64,000 nucleotides of DNA from Vibrio parahaemolyticus (GCF_900460535.1 NZ_UHIL01000002.1:868001-932000); one strand, 5' to 3'; numbered from the stretch's first letter, positions 52,663-60,997 are shown. The notes: generated by a model from the sequence alone, not told the origin. Numbers and translations are program-made.

Positions 52663-52752
52663 CTGAATCAGTTCCAGAGAGAGCAGGAGGATCGCTGCAG
52701 CAACGCCGGATGGGCGTTTTAATGCGAATGAAGATTGCGCAGTTGCTGACAT
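52657..52752 (-). CDS. Candidate brnQ leader peptide
   Basis: 31 residues from ATG 52752, with AAGGATCTCTC upstream. The C-terminal half reads GVAAAILLLSLELIQS: one Val, two Ile and five Leu in 16 residues. It lies directly before the branched-chain transporter gene, with its TGA at the start of two mutually exclusive hairpins. This is what a peptide-leader sensor of Leu/Ile/Val charging would look like. I know of no described brnQ leader of this form; support is composition, ribosome-binding site and position. Confidence 0.6.
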   Translation of the reverse strand: MSATAQSSFALKRPSGVAAAILLLSLELIQS

Positions 52753-52774
52753 GAGAGATCCTTAATGACGAAAA

Positions 52775-52821
52775 AATACCAAGGAATACGTTTGCCTTGG
52801 TGTTCGTTTACCCTAACGAAC
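52775..52821 (-). other. Two hairpins upstream of brnQ leader
   Basis: On the minus strand, GTTCGTT/AACGAAC (52821-52802) is followed by ACCAAGG/CCTTGGT (about 52801-52778) and then TATTTTTT. The second resembles an intrinsic terminator placed before the leader ORF. It may end an upstream minus-strand transcript or act as a first control point. Confidence 0.5.
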
Positions 52822-53132
52822 TTAATGGGATCGGCACAACCCCAAAGGAGAAAATAAGTCGATATGGTTAATCTTTATCTTTAAGTTAGTGGTTTAAACT
52901 GGAATTTAAATCTTAAAATGGAATAAATAACTTTTCAGTTTGTTAACATGACCGTTTTTGTTGGAATTTTGTTCATCATTTGGAGTTTTTATCTAAGCTG
53001 TATTGCTCAATAAGTGAACGCTAATTTATGGTGGTGCTCGACTTGATATGAACTAGATACGTTTTTAGACCTATTTCGCTAAGAGATGTTGCGTTGGGAC
53101 ACTCCGCGACAGAGTTGAATGCTTGTTTGTTA
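52822..53132. other. AT-rich intergenic stretch, no gene seen
   Basis: Between the brnQ leader and the repeats of the TAXI promoter. No ORF with a ribosome-binding site and no tRNA. Confidence 0.5.
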
Positions 53133-53251
53133 TCGGCAAAAACTTGCTCATGGCTAAAAAGGGCAAATCTTTTGTATCGATCACAATTCATTAACGTTTT
53201 GCGAGGTTGTACCGCTTAGTCTCATTCTATCGTCGGCAATATCTTGCTTAT
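53133..53251 (+). promoter_or_regulatory. Two upstream activator-like sites, 100 bp apart
   Basis: TCGGCAAnnnCTTGCTnAT occurs at 53133-53151 and again at 53233-53251, exactly 100 bases apart. Each has a GCAA-N4-TTGC dyad. They lie about 200 and 100 bases upstream of a sigma-54 promoter, where a bEBP such as the DctD-like regulator would bind. They also resemble sigma-54 elements with the wrong (9-base) spacing. Confidence 0.55.
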
Positions 53252-53263
53252 TGCTTTACAGGT

Positions 53264-53287
53264 AAATGAGCGAGTTTTTGCTCATTT
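53264..53287 (+). other. 8-bp inverted repeat
   Basis: AAATGAGC and GCTCATTT pair perfectly around GAGTTTTT, between the two upstream sites and the sigma-54 promoter. A possible additional operator or a hairpin. Confidence 0.45.
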
Positions 53288-53333
53288 TTGGCTGGGATAT
53301 TATATTTATTAAATAAAAACAATGAGTTGAAAA

Positions 53334-53350
53334 TTGGCATTTAAGTTGCT
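53334..53350 (+). promoter_or_regulatory. Sigma-54 promoter of TAXI-TRAP operon
   Basis: TTGGCATTTAAGTTGCT has the invariant GG and GC 10 bases apart and agrees with TTGGCACnnnnnTTGCT in all but one defined base. It is 77 bases before the transporter start, so the leader would be about 65 bases. Confidence 0.75.
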
Positions 53351-53426
53351 CTTAGCGTTTTGTTGTTAATAAAGATTTAACATGATGTAAATCCATAATC
53401 GTGAAACGACTACACGGAGAGTAATA

Positions 53427-54437
53427 ATGAAAATGAATAAGCTCGTAAAAGCACTGGCTATTGCTGTGACATCTTTTGGTATCGCGACAAATGCAGCGGC
53501 CGAAGAGCGCAGCTACATCCTTGCGACCGCTTCTACTGGTGGCACTTACTACCCAGTTGGGGTAGCTTTGGCGACATTAAGTAAAGTGAAACTCGCACCA
53601 AAGCACCACTTCTCCCTTTCTGCTATCAGCTCTGCTGGCTCTGGTGAAAACGTCAAACTATTGAATGAAAACGAAGCGCAATTTGCGATTTTGCAAGGTT
53701 TGTACGGTGCGTGGGCTTGGTCGGGGGAAGGTCCTTATGAGAAAAGCGGTCGCCAAGAAAAGCTGCGTTCAGTCTCAATGTTATGGCAAAACGTTGAACA
53801 CTTCATTGTTCGTAGCGATTTAGCAAAAACCGGTACGGTTAGTGATCTGAAAAACCTCGAAGGGAAAAAGTTCTCTATCGGTAAAAAGAACTCCGGTACT
53901 GAGAACTCAGGCCGTCAGATCATGAAAGGCCTGAGTGTTGACCCAGATAAGTTCAACCTTGCCTTTATGGGGTACGGCGGCAGTGCAAGTGCGCTACAAA
54001 ATGGCACCATCGATGGTATGAATACGCCAGCAGGTGTTCCTGTTGGGGCGGTGACGCAAGCATTTGCGGCGCTAGGCAAAGATATCTCGATACTTTCGTT
54101 CACTGACGAGCAAATCAAGCAAGCCAACGGCAACTACAAGTTGTGGACCAAGTACGACATTCCTGCCAACACTTACCCAGGTTTAGATAAACCAATCACG
54201 ACGATTGCTCAGCCCAACTTCCTTGCGGTTCGAGACGATATCTCGGAAGAGGACGTTTACCAACTGACCAAAGCCATTTACGAGAACCTTCCGTTCTTAC
54301 AAGGCATCCACAAAGCAACCAAAGCGATGGCGATCGAAAAAGCGATTTCGGGGCTTCCTTTACCGCTGCATCCGGGTGCGGTTCGTTACTACAAAGAAAT
54401 GGGAATCGAAATCCCATCTGAACTGATGGCGCAATAA
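53427..54437 (+). CDS. TAXI-family TRAP solute-binding protein
   Basis: 336 residues with a signal peptide ending NAAA near 25. Family blocks: LATASTGGTYYPVGVALA, SSAGSGENVKLLNENEAQFAI (read in two parts), KKNSGTENSGRQIM and NGTIDGMNTPAGVPVGAV. TAXI proteins bind organic acids or glutamate for TRAP transporters. The ligand is unknown; the next genes suggest a C5 dicarboxylate. CGGAGAGTAATA precedes ATG. Confidence 0.9.
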   Translation: MKMNKLVKALAIAVTSFGIATNAAAEERSYILATASTGGTYYPVGVALATLSKVKLAPKHHFSLSAISSAGSGENVKLLNENEAQFAILQGLYGAWAWSGEGPYEKSGRQEKLRSVSMLWQNVEHFIVRSDLAKTGTVSDLKNLEGKKFSIGKKNSGTENSGRQIMKGLSVDPDKFNLAFMGYGGSASALQNGTIDGMNTPAGVPVGAVTQAFAALGKDISILSFTDEQIKQANGNYKLWTKYDIPANTYPGLDKPITTIAQPNFLAVRDDISEEDVYQLTKAIYENLPFLQGIHKATKAMAIEKAISGLPLPLHPGAVRYYKEMGIEIPSELMAQ

Positions 54438-54447
54438 CGCCAACTTC

Positions 54448-54478
54448 GCCCCGAGTGCATCTCGGGGCCTTTATTTTG
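54448..54478 (+). terminator. Intercistronic terminator-like hairpin
   Basis: GCCCCGAG/CTCGGGGC, 8 bp with a 5-base loop, then CTTTATTTTG. It lies between the binding-protein gene and the permease gene and would give more binding protein than permease. Confidence 0.7.
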
Positions 54479-54518
54479 TTTTGAACATTGAAAAAGCCGT
54501 TAGAGCTTGGAGTAGGAT

Positions 54519-56642
54519 ATGAGCGACTCTATGGAAAAGGAATTGCAGAAATTTGAGCTGCCCACGCGCACCGATTTCCCGTGGGTAACCACCACCATCA
54601 CGGTGTTCGGCGTGGTACTTTCTGCATTGCATATTTGGTTTAACACCTTATCGACGTTACCGGAACTCTGGATATCCGCGACGCACTTTGCTGGCTTTGC
54701 GGTAATTTGTGCACTTTGGTATCCGGCTCATATCTCTTTGAAGCAGAGCAAAATGGCTCTTGCGGTCGATGTGCTTATCGCAGCAGGAGCTATCGCCTGT
54801 TTGCTTTACATTCCTTATGCCGAAGATGCGTTGTATGAACGTGGTGTTAAGTTTGTCACTAGCGACTGGGTCTTTGCCATTATGGCGATATTGATCGTCA
54901 TCGAACTGATTCGCCGCACCATGGGGTGGTTTATTCCTGTGTTGATTGTGATCTGTTTGAGCTACGTTGTTCTGTGGGGAAAATGGGCGACGGGTATTTT
55001 TCATTTTCCGGGGTTGAGCATGGAAACCCTGCTTTACCGTAGTTTTTACTCTTCTGAAGGCATGTTCGGTTCTATTTCTCGCATCAGTTGGACATTCGTT
55101 TTTATGTTCATCCTCTTTGGTGCGTTTTTAGTACGCTCTGGCGTTGGGGATTACATTATCAATGTCGCTCGTGCAGCCGCAGGCAAAATCATCGGAGGAC
55201 CGGGTTTCATTGCCGTGCTTGGCTCGGGTTTAATGGGCTCTGTGTCGGGATCTAGCGTGGCGAATACCGTGTCGACAGGGGTGATCAGTATCCCGTTGAT
55301 GCAAAAAGCAGGTTTCCCTTCGCGCTTTGCTGCAGGGGTTGAGGCTGCGGCTTCTACTGGTGGTCAGTTGATGCCTCCGGTGATGGGCGCGGGCGCGTTC
55401 ATTATGGCGTCTTATACTCAAATTCCTTACGTGGATATCATTGCTGTATCGTTTGTACCTGCGTTGATTTATTTCTTGTCGGTCGCGTTTTTTGTGCGTA
55501 TCGAAGCGAAGCGTAGCGGCGTGCAGAAAATTACAACCAGTGACGAATCGCTTATCAAAGTTCTGGTGAGTGGTTGGCACAACCTCATTCCTTTGGTGGT
55601 TCTGGTGACGTTGCTCGTGAAAGGTTTTACACCCACTTATGCGGCAGGCCTTTCCATCATTTCTGTTGTTGTCTCTTCGTGGTTTTCGAAAGATCACAAA
55701 ATGGGACCAAAAGCGATCATCGAGGCGATGTCTCAAGGCGCGAAGAACATGGCAACCACCGCTGTCTTGCTGGTGGGTATTGGTTTAGTGATCAACGTAA
55801 TCAGTACCACAGGCATCGGCAACACTTTCTCTTTGATGATCAATGGTTGGGCGAATGGTGATTTGTTCATCATGCTCGTGTTGATTGCTTTGGCATCGTT
55901 GGTTTTAGGTATGGGCTTACCTGTGACAGCGGCGTATATTGTTCTGGGCACTTTGTCTGCACCTGCCTTGTATAAGTTGATTGCCGAGAACCAACTTTTA
56001 GAGTTGATGGTTTCAGGGCAATTACCTGAGCAAGCGAAAGCGATCTTCATGCTAGCGGCACCAGATAAGCTCGATCTTCTCAATGCGCCAATGGCGCTGG
56101 AAACGGCGAAAGAAATGTTGTCAATGGTTCCTGCTGATTTTGTTGAAACGCTACTAGAGCAAAGTCTGGGTTTAGAGGCGGTTGGCTTGGCATTGTTGGC
56201 TGCGCATTTGATCATATTCTGGCTTTCGCAAGACAGTAACGTTACGCCACCAGTGTGTTTAACCGCATTCGCAGCGGCGACCATTGCGAAAACGCCACCA
56301 ATGCGAACAGGCTTAATGGCTTGGAAAATTGCGAAGGGGCTGTACTTGGTTCCATTGTTAATTGCCTATACCGGATTGGTCAGTTGGGATGTGACATCAG
56401 TAATTACGGTCGGCTTCTTTGCGATAGTGGGTACTTACGCGCTCATTGGAGCTATTGAAGGTTACTTAGAAGGACCATTGAATATATTGATGAGACTGGT
56501 TCTGCTTACTATCGGTGCGCTTTTGGTTTGGCACGACATTCCAATCTTAATTCGTGTGGTGTGCTGCGCGGTATTCGTTGCCGTGTTTGTTTACAGTGGG
56601 CGCAAGTTCAAATTGCAACAGTCTCAACTTTCGGTTTTATAA
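54519..56642 (+). CDS. TRAP transporter fused permease (DctQM type)
   Basis: 707 residues, the usual length for TAXI-associated fused permeases. The N-terminal four helices correspond to the small Q subunit and the rest to the large M subunit. GSVSGSSVANTVSTGVIS, EAAASTGGQLMPPVMGAGAF and LGMGLPVTAAYIVLGTLSAP are M-domain signatures. It uses the Na+ gradient to import the ligand delivered by the preceding protein. The gene has its own RBS GGAGTAGGATATG. Confidence 0.92.
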   Translation: MSDSMEKELQKFELPTRTDFPWVTTTITVFGVVLSALHIWFNTLSTLPELWISATHFAGFAVICALWYPAHISLKQSKMALAVDVLIAAGAIACLLYIPYAEDALYERGVKFVTSDWVFAIMAILIVIELIRRTMGWFIPVLIVICLSYVVLWGKWATGIFHFPGLSMETLLYRSFYSSEGMFGSISRISWTFVFMFILFGAFLVRSGVGDYIINVARAAAGKIIGGPGFIAVLGSGLMGSVSGSSVANTVSTGVISIPLMQKAGFPSRFAAGVEAAASTGGQLMPPVMGAGAFIMASYTQIPYVDIIAVSFVPALIYFLSVAFFVRIEAKRSGVQKITTSDESLIKVLVSGWHNLIPLVVLVTLLVKGFTPTYAAGLSIISVVVSSWFSKDHKMGPKAIIEAMSQGAKNMATTAVLLVGIGLVINVISTTGIGNTFSLMINGWANGDLFIMLVLIALASLVLGMGLPVTAAYIVLGTLSAPALYKLIAENQLLELMVSGQLPEQAKAIFMLAAPDKLDLLNAPMALETAKEMLSMVPADFVETLLEQSLGLEAVGLALLAAHLIIFWLSQDSNVTPPVCLTAFAAATIAKTPPMRTGLMAWKIAKGLYLVPLLIAYTGLVSWDVTSVITVGFFAIVGTYALIGAIEGYLEGPLNILMRLVLLTIGALLVWHDIPILIRVVCCAVFVAVFVYSGRKFKLQQSQLSVL

Positions 56643-56650
56643 GAGGTCGT

Positions 56651-57877
56651 ATGAAATCAGTCTATGACTACATTGTTGTGGGTGGTGGTATCGTTGGTGT
56701 GTCCACGGCTTGGCAGCTCCAACAACGCCATCCAGAGTGTTCTATTTTATTGGTTGAGAAAGAGTCTGGTTTTGCTAAGCATCAAACCGGGCATAACAGC
56801 GGCGTTATCCACGCGGGTGTGTATTATGCGCCGGGCAGTTTAAAAGCCGACTTTTGCAAACGAGGCGTAGAAAAAACGCTCTCGTTTTGCTCTCAGCATA
56901 ATATTCCGGTCGAAAACTGCGGAAAGTTGTTGGTTGCAACTAACGAGCAAGAAGTCGAACGAATGAACGCCCTTTATGAACGCTGCCACGTCAACGGGAT
57001 TGATGTGGAATTGCTTGATGAAGCGCAGCTCAAGTTGGCGGAGCCGAATATCACAGGGTTGGGCGCGATTTACGTGAAAACCACCAGTATTGTTGATTAC
57101 CGCTTGGTAACAGAGCATATGGCACAGGAGTTCCAAAGTTTAGGTGGTCATATTAGCTTGAGAACCAAGGTGGTTGCCGCCGATGAGAAAGATGAAGAAG
57201 TACAACTGACTTGCGTTTCCGATGGACAATCTATGCAGCTGAACTGCAAGTTTCTAGTCACTTGCAGTGGATTGATGGCCGATCGGATGACAAAAATGAT
57301 GGGCATTCCGACCGATTTTCAAATCGTGCCTTATCGCGGTGAATACTACCGATTAGACAGTAAGCATAACCAAGTGGTGAATCACTTAATCTACCCAATT
57401 CCAGATCCAGATTTGCCATTTTTGGGGGTGCATTTGACTCGTATGATTGATGGTTCTGTGACGGTTGGTCCAAATGCCGTTCAGGGTTGGAAGCGAGAAG
57501 GGTATGGAAAAGTGAACTTTAACCTGCAAGATACACTGCAAATGCTGAGCTTTTCTGGCTTTTGGAAAGTCACACAAAAGCACTTAAAAACGGGCTTGGA
57601 AGAGTTTAAAAACTCGTGGTGGAAGCCTGGGTATTTGAAACTGGTCAATAAATATTGTCCGAGTATTCGTGTTGAGGATCTCCAGCCTTACCCTGCAGGG
57701 ATTCGCGCGCAAGCGGTGTTGTCGGACGGCACTCTAGTGCACGATTTCCTATTTGCAGAGAGCGCAAGAAGCCTTCACGTGTGTAATGCGCCTTCCCCAG
57801 CGGCCACATCTGCCATGCCTATCGGAGAGTACATTTGCGATAAGGTCGATGAGAAAGTGGTAGCTAAAGTCGTCTAG
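56651..57877 (+). CDS. lhgO: L-2-hydroxyglutarate oxidase
   Basis: 408 residues from ATG 56651, eight bases after the permease stop, with AAGAGGTCGT as RBS. DAO-type flavoprotein: dinucleotide motif VVGGGIVGVSTAWQL, LLVEKESGFAKHQTGHNSGV with His, HAGVYYAPGSLKADFCKRG, and a C-terminal PAGIRAQAV. These are LhgO (YgaF) features; the enzyme oxidises L-2-hydroxyglutarate to 2-oxoglutarate and passes electrons to quinone. Encoded in the TRAP operon, it suggests that the imported substrate is 2-hydroxyglutarate or something metabolised through it. Confidence 0.88.
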   Translation: MKSVYDYIVVGGGIVGVSTAWQLQQRHPECSILLVEKESGFAKHQTGHNSGVIHAGVYYAPGSLKADFCKRGVEKTLSFCSQHNIPVENCGKLLVATNEQEVERMNALYERCHVNGIDVELLDEAQLKLAEPNITGLGAIYVKTTSIVDYRLVTEHMAQEFQSLGGHISLRTKVVAADEKDEEVQLTCVSDGQSMQLNCKFLVTCSGLMADRMTKMMGIPTDFQIVPYRGEYYRLDSKHNQVVNHLIYPIPDPDLPFLGVHLTRMIDGSVTVGPNAVQGWKREGYGKVNFNLQDTLQMLSFSGFWKVTQKHLKTGLEEFKNSWWKPGYLKLVNKYCPSIRVEDLQPYPAGIRAQAVLSDGTLVHDFLFAESARSLHVCNAPSPAATSAMPIGEYICDKVDEKVVAKVV

Positions 57878-57886
57878 TCAGACATA

Positions 57887-57916
57887 AAGAGCCAGTTTTG
57901 AACACTGGCTCTTTCG
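57887..57916 (+). terminator. Terminator of TAXI-TRAP-lhgO operon
   Basis: AAAGAGCCAGT/ACTGGCTCTTT with a TTTGAAC loop, then CGTTTC. Confidence 0.82.
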
Positions 57917-57943
57917 TTTCATCAGGTTTTTGTTGGTGGCATT

Positions 57944-58339
57944 CTACTTCGGGCAAAGTTCGCCTTTTTTGGCGTGTCTTTCGATCATGTAATCGCCTCT
58001 TGCACTGCGTAAGACCATTGCGTTCCACACTTCACCGTCTTGAAGCTCGAACTCAAACGCATAGTGAGTGCCCGCTACCACTTGAGTGCGTACTTCGTTG
58101 ATGTTTTTTAATTTATCTTCGGCGTTCATCTGGTACAAAACCATACTCAACGAGCGCTGCGCTTCTGGAGTAACTTGAGAAACTTGCCATCCACCGGGTT
58201 GACTCTTTTCTGCCGAACAAATTGCCTGCATTTTCTTTTTCATCGCGGGTGAAACTTGCTTGTCCACGGCGTAGACATTGTTGGTGATCGTGAGGATTGC
58301 AAGAGTGGCTGCGGCTCCCCAATATTTCCTAACACTCAT
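57944..58339 (-). CDS. Secreted cystatin-like protein
   Basis: 131 residues with a signal peptide ending VYA at about 24. The QVVAG motif at 86-90 (RTQVVAGTHYAFEFEL) is the QxVxG hairpin of cystatins, followed by the expected beta strand. A Gly pair at 49-50 (PGGW) matches the conserved N-terminal Gly, and a Trp at 105 is near the place of the second hairpin. It is therefore probably a cysteine-protease inhibitor of the type seen in some bacteria, acting in periplasm or outside. Cys41 and Cys129 may form a disulfide. The gene is single. Confidence 0.72.
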   Translation of the reverse strand: MSVRKYWGAAATLAILTITNNVYAVDKQVSPAMKKKMQAICSAEKSQPGGWQVSQVTPEAQRSLSMVLYQMNAEDKLKNINEVRTQVVAGTHYAFEFELQDGEVWNAMVLRSARGDYMIERHAKKGELCPK

Positions 58340-58459
58340 AAAGACACTCCGTTATTTGTCCTTGATTGAGTATAAGCACGGCTGTGTTGCTTTACATAAT
58401 GAGAAGAAGTTGGAACGGAAAGTCGTACAAAATAATGGTGAGTCTTTTCGATACATAAA

Positions 58460-58503
58460 TGAGCGCCGCTTCACTGAAATTTGTCCGAAAAGTGCACTAT
58501 ATT
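58460..58503 (+). promoter_or_regulatory. Candidate CRP-dependent tna promoter
   Basis: TGAGC-N6-TCACT at 58460-58475 is a partial CRP site (7 of 10), centred about 42 bases before a start predicted from TATATT at 58498-58503. Position fits a class II CRP promoter; the sequence match is moderate. Confidence 0.42.
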
Positions 58504-58558
58504 GAAAGAGTCAGAGACATGGGGTTTCTGGCTTTCTTTTATCAGGAGGACGAAGACG

Positions 58559-58657
58559 ATGAGAATTAAGGATATTCTCGATAGCCGTTTGGTGCTGTCG
58601 TTCTGGTACAACCTAGACTACTGCTTGTCTCTTCTTAGTAAAATCTCTTCTCGTTAA
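58559..58657 (+). CDS. tnaC: TnaC leader peptide
   Basis: 32 residues from ATG 58559, with AGGAGGACG upstream. The core FWYNLD matches the conserved W-x-N-x-D of TnaC (E. coli KWFNID), which with free tryptophan stalls the ribosome and prevents Rho termination in the spacer. The Pro that ends E. coli TnaC has no counterpart: the tail LSLLSKISSR has none. The tryptophanase gene follows 93 bases later, the right place for a TnaC leader. Confidence 0.85.
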   Translation: MRIKDILDSRLVLSFWYNLDYCLSLLSKISSR

Positions 58658-58750
58658 TTTCCTCAATGCTCTCGCATTGAAAAGCATCTGATCTATTTTT
58701 TCTACTCTTACGCTTTAGCGCGTAGGGCCATGTGTACAAGGAAATTAACA

Positions 58751-60151
58751 ATGAAACGTATTCCAGAACCTTTCCGTATCAAAATGGTTGAGCCAATCAA
58801 AATGACCACGTTGGCTGACCGAGAAATCGCTCTCCAAGAAGCGGGTTACAACCCATTTTTATTGCGCAGTGATGACGTGTATATCGATTTGCTTACCGAT
58901 TCCGGCACAGGGGCCATGAGCGATAACCAGTGGGCTGGCATTATGTTGGGGGATGAGTCTTACGCGGGTAGTCGTAACTACTACAACTTATGCAGCGCAG
59001 TGGAGCATTTCTTCGGCTACAAACTGACGGTGCCTGCACACCAAGGCCGAGGGGCGGAGCAGATATTGTTCCCTGCTCTGATTGAACGTATGCGCCAAGT
59101 ACGTGGCGGTGAAACGCCGGTGTTCATCTCGAACTATCACTTTGATACCACTGCGGGGCATATTGAGCTCAACGGCGGTAAGGCTATCAACGTTGTGACG
59201 GAAGAAGCGTTCGATACCACGACGCCTTACGATTGGAAAGGTAACTTCGACCTTAACAAACTGGTAGAAACGATTGAAGAGCATGGCTCGAAGAACATCT
59301 GCGCCATCATCACGACAGTGACGTGTAACAGCTCGGGTGGCCAACCGGTATCGATGGAAAACATGCGCAGCGTGTACGAAATTGCCACCAAATACGATAT
59401 CCCAGTGGTGATTGACTCGGCTCGCTATTGTGAGAATGCTTATTTCATCAAACAGCGTGAAGAAGGCTACGCTGACAAATCGATTTTGGAAATCATTCGT
59501 GAAATGTATCAATACGGCGATATGCTCACGATGTCTGCCAAGAAAGATCCAATGGTGAACATTGGTGGCATGTGCTGTATTCGAGATCATCAAGAGTTGT
59601 TCCAAGCGGTGCAAACGCGCTGCGTTCCTATGGAAGGTTTTGTCACTTATGGGGGCATGGCTGGGCGCGATATGGAGGCTTTAGCCCGTGGCTTGTATGA
59701 GGGCGCGGATGAAGACTTCCTGCATTATCGAATCAGTCAGGTGCAATACTTGGGCGAGCGTCTGCGGGAGGGGGGAATTCCAATCCAATATCCAACTGGT
59801 GGCCATGCGGTGTTTGTTGATGCGGCGAAAATATTGCCGCACATTCCAGCCGATCAGTTCCCAGCACAAGCCTTGTGCAATGCGTTGTATCTGGAGGCTG
59901 GGATTCGAGCTGTTGAGATTGGCTCATTGTTGCTCGGACGTGACCCTGAAACGGGTGAACAGAAAGCCTCTGAGCTTGAATTAATGCGCTTAACGATTCC
60001 ACGTCGAGTCTATACTAACGACCACATGGACTATATCGCGGATGCGTTGATCGAGTTGAAGAACCGAGCTCATGAATTGAAAGGTTTGATGTTCGAATAT
60101 GAGCCTCCGGTTTTACGTCACTTTACGGCTCGCTTCCGTGAAATTGATTAA
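58751..60151 (+). CDS. tnaA: Tryptophanase
   Basis: 466 residues from ATG 58751 with AAGGAAATTAACA upstream; an extra seven codons to 58730 are unlikely. Full-length PLP enzyme: [15 protein letters not shown] start, [30 protein letters not shown] and the PLP Lys near 265 in [14 protein letters not shown]. Converts tryptophan to indole, pyruvate and ammonia. A tnaB permease, usual downstream, is absent here: a terminator and an unrelated gene follow. Confidence 0.96.
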   Translation: MKRIPEPFRIKMVEPIKMTTLADREIALQEAGYNPFLLRSDDVYIDLLTDSGTGAMSDNQWAGIMLGDESYAGSRNYYNLCSAVEHFFGYKLTVPAHQGRGAEQILFPALIERMRQVRGGETPVFISNYHFDTTAGHIELNGGKAINVVTEEAFDTTTPYDWKGNFDLNKLVETIEEHGSKNICAIITTVTCNSSGGQPVSMENMRSVYEIATKYDIPVVIDSARYCENAYFIKQREEGYADKSILEIIREMYQYGDMLTMSAKKDPMVNIGGMCCIRDHQELFQAVQTRCVPMEGFVTYGGMAGRDMEALARGLYEGADEDFLHYRISQVQYLGERLREGGIPIQYPTGGHAVFVDAAKILPHIPADQFPAQALCNALYLEAGIRAVEIGSLLLGRDPETGEQKASELELMRLTIPRRVYTNDHMDYIADALIELKNRAHELKGLMFEYEPPVLRHFTARFREID

Positions 60152-60168
60152 CCTGAAGTAGGTTTGAC

Positions 60169-60192
60169 ACCTAGATAACTAGGTATCTAGGT
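60169..60192 (+). other. 9-bp inverted repeat after tnaA
   Basis: ACCTAGATA and TATCTAGGT pair perfectly with a 6-base loop ACTAGG, just before the terminator. Could be an RNA stability hairpin or protein site. Confidence 0.5.
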
Positions 60193-60207
60193 ACTTAAGT
60201 AAAGGGC

Positions 60208-60238
60208 AAAAGGCCGCGAGTTACGCGGCCTTTTTTGA
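60208..60238 (+). terminator. Terminator of tna operon
   Basis: AAAGGCCGCG/CGCGGCCTTT then TTTTG; strong. Confidence 0.88.
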
Positions 60239-60269
60239 TTTTGTCTGTTCAGTTCATTCCGAGCGGATA

Positions 60270-60881
60270 TTACGCCAGCTCTAACGTGATGCGCACGAAC
60301 TGTTCGTCTTGATATTGCACTTCATAATTGAATGTGCCACTGGCATAAATACTGCCAAGGAACAATGAGCGCTGACTCATTGGGCCACGGAAAAGCATCG
60401 AAATTGGTGCAATCATGGCGTTATTGTCGTCGAAATGTTGGTTTAAGTTATTTGATAACACACACAGCAAACAGCCATGCTGGTCATGCGATAAGTCGAC
60501 ATCTTCAGGACGAGAAAGCAGTACCGTGGTACCGAGTTTTTTCTCAATTTCGTTAATTAGTAGCAGGTAGCTATCTAAGTGAGGTTGCGGGTTACTTGGT
60601 TTATTCGCGTCAACACAGCGTTCAAGTAAGGCTTCAAGGTTGCCATTTTCCCCTTTCGCCTGTTGAGTCAGAGACTTTAACGGCTTTTTAATCAGTTTGT
60701 AGCGATTGCTTTTCAGTTTGGGCTTTAGCCATTTTTGCAGCAGATCGTTACGCTCTGTTGTAGGGAGAGAGCGTGAAGACGCATGGATTTTGAAGTGCAG
60801 GTGCAATAAGGCGTGCACTGCAAGCTCGCTCAGAAGTTGGTTAGCATCTGCGGATTGTCTTGCCTGCTTAGAACTTTGCAT
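60270..60881 (-). CDS. DUF2913-like hypothetical protein
   Basis: 203 residues from ATG 60881; a TTG at 60890 is in frame. The N-terminal region ELAVHALLHLHFKIHASSR followed by NDLLQKWLKPKLKSNRY resembles DUF2913, a small gammaproteobacterial family of unknown function. No signal peptide or membrane segment. It is transcribed toward tnaA; the tna terminator separates them. Confidence 0.6.
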   Translation of the reverse strand: MQSSKQARQSADANQLLSELAVHALLHLHFKIHASSRSLPTTERNDLLQKWLKPKLKSNRYKLIKKPLKSLTQQAKGENGNLEALLERCVDANKPSNPQPHLDSYLLLINEIEKKLGTTVLLSRPEDVDLSHDQHGCLLCVLSNNLNQHFDDNNAMIAPISMLFRGPMSQRSLFLGSIYASGTFNYEVQYQDEQFVRITLELA

Positions 60882-60913
60882 TACACTCAAACGAAATTTA
60901 AGAAGAAGGATAA

Positions 60914-60997
60914 TGGTGCCGAGAGAGGGACTCGAACCCTCACACCTAAGGCACTAGCACCTCATGCTAGCGTGTCTACCAATTTCACCATCTCGGC
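60914..60997 (-). tRNA. tRNA-Leu (GAG)
   Basis: 84 bases with long variable arm and CCA. Acceptor GCCGAGA pairs with TCTCGGC; anticodon loop ATGAGGT gives GAG. It lies upstream of the DUF2913-like gene. Confidence 0.95.

Noticed and set aside
53317..53329. IHF-like site AAACAATGAGTTG before the sigma-54 promoter
   Set aside because: Good match, but it almost abuts the -24 element, too close for normal DNA-bending activation.
55230..55736. 168-codon frame antisense to the TRAP permease
   Set aside because: Very Arg/His-rich translation typical of antisense membrane-gene frames.
60706..60957. 83-codon plus-strand frame ending VPREGLEPSHLRH
   Set aside because: Its end is the antisense of tRNA-Leu, a well-known spurious translation, and the rest is antisense to the DUF2913-like gene.
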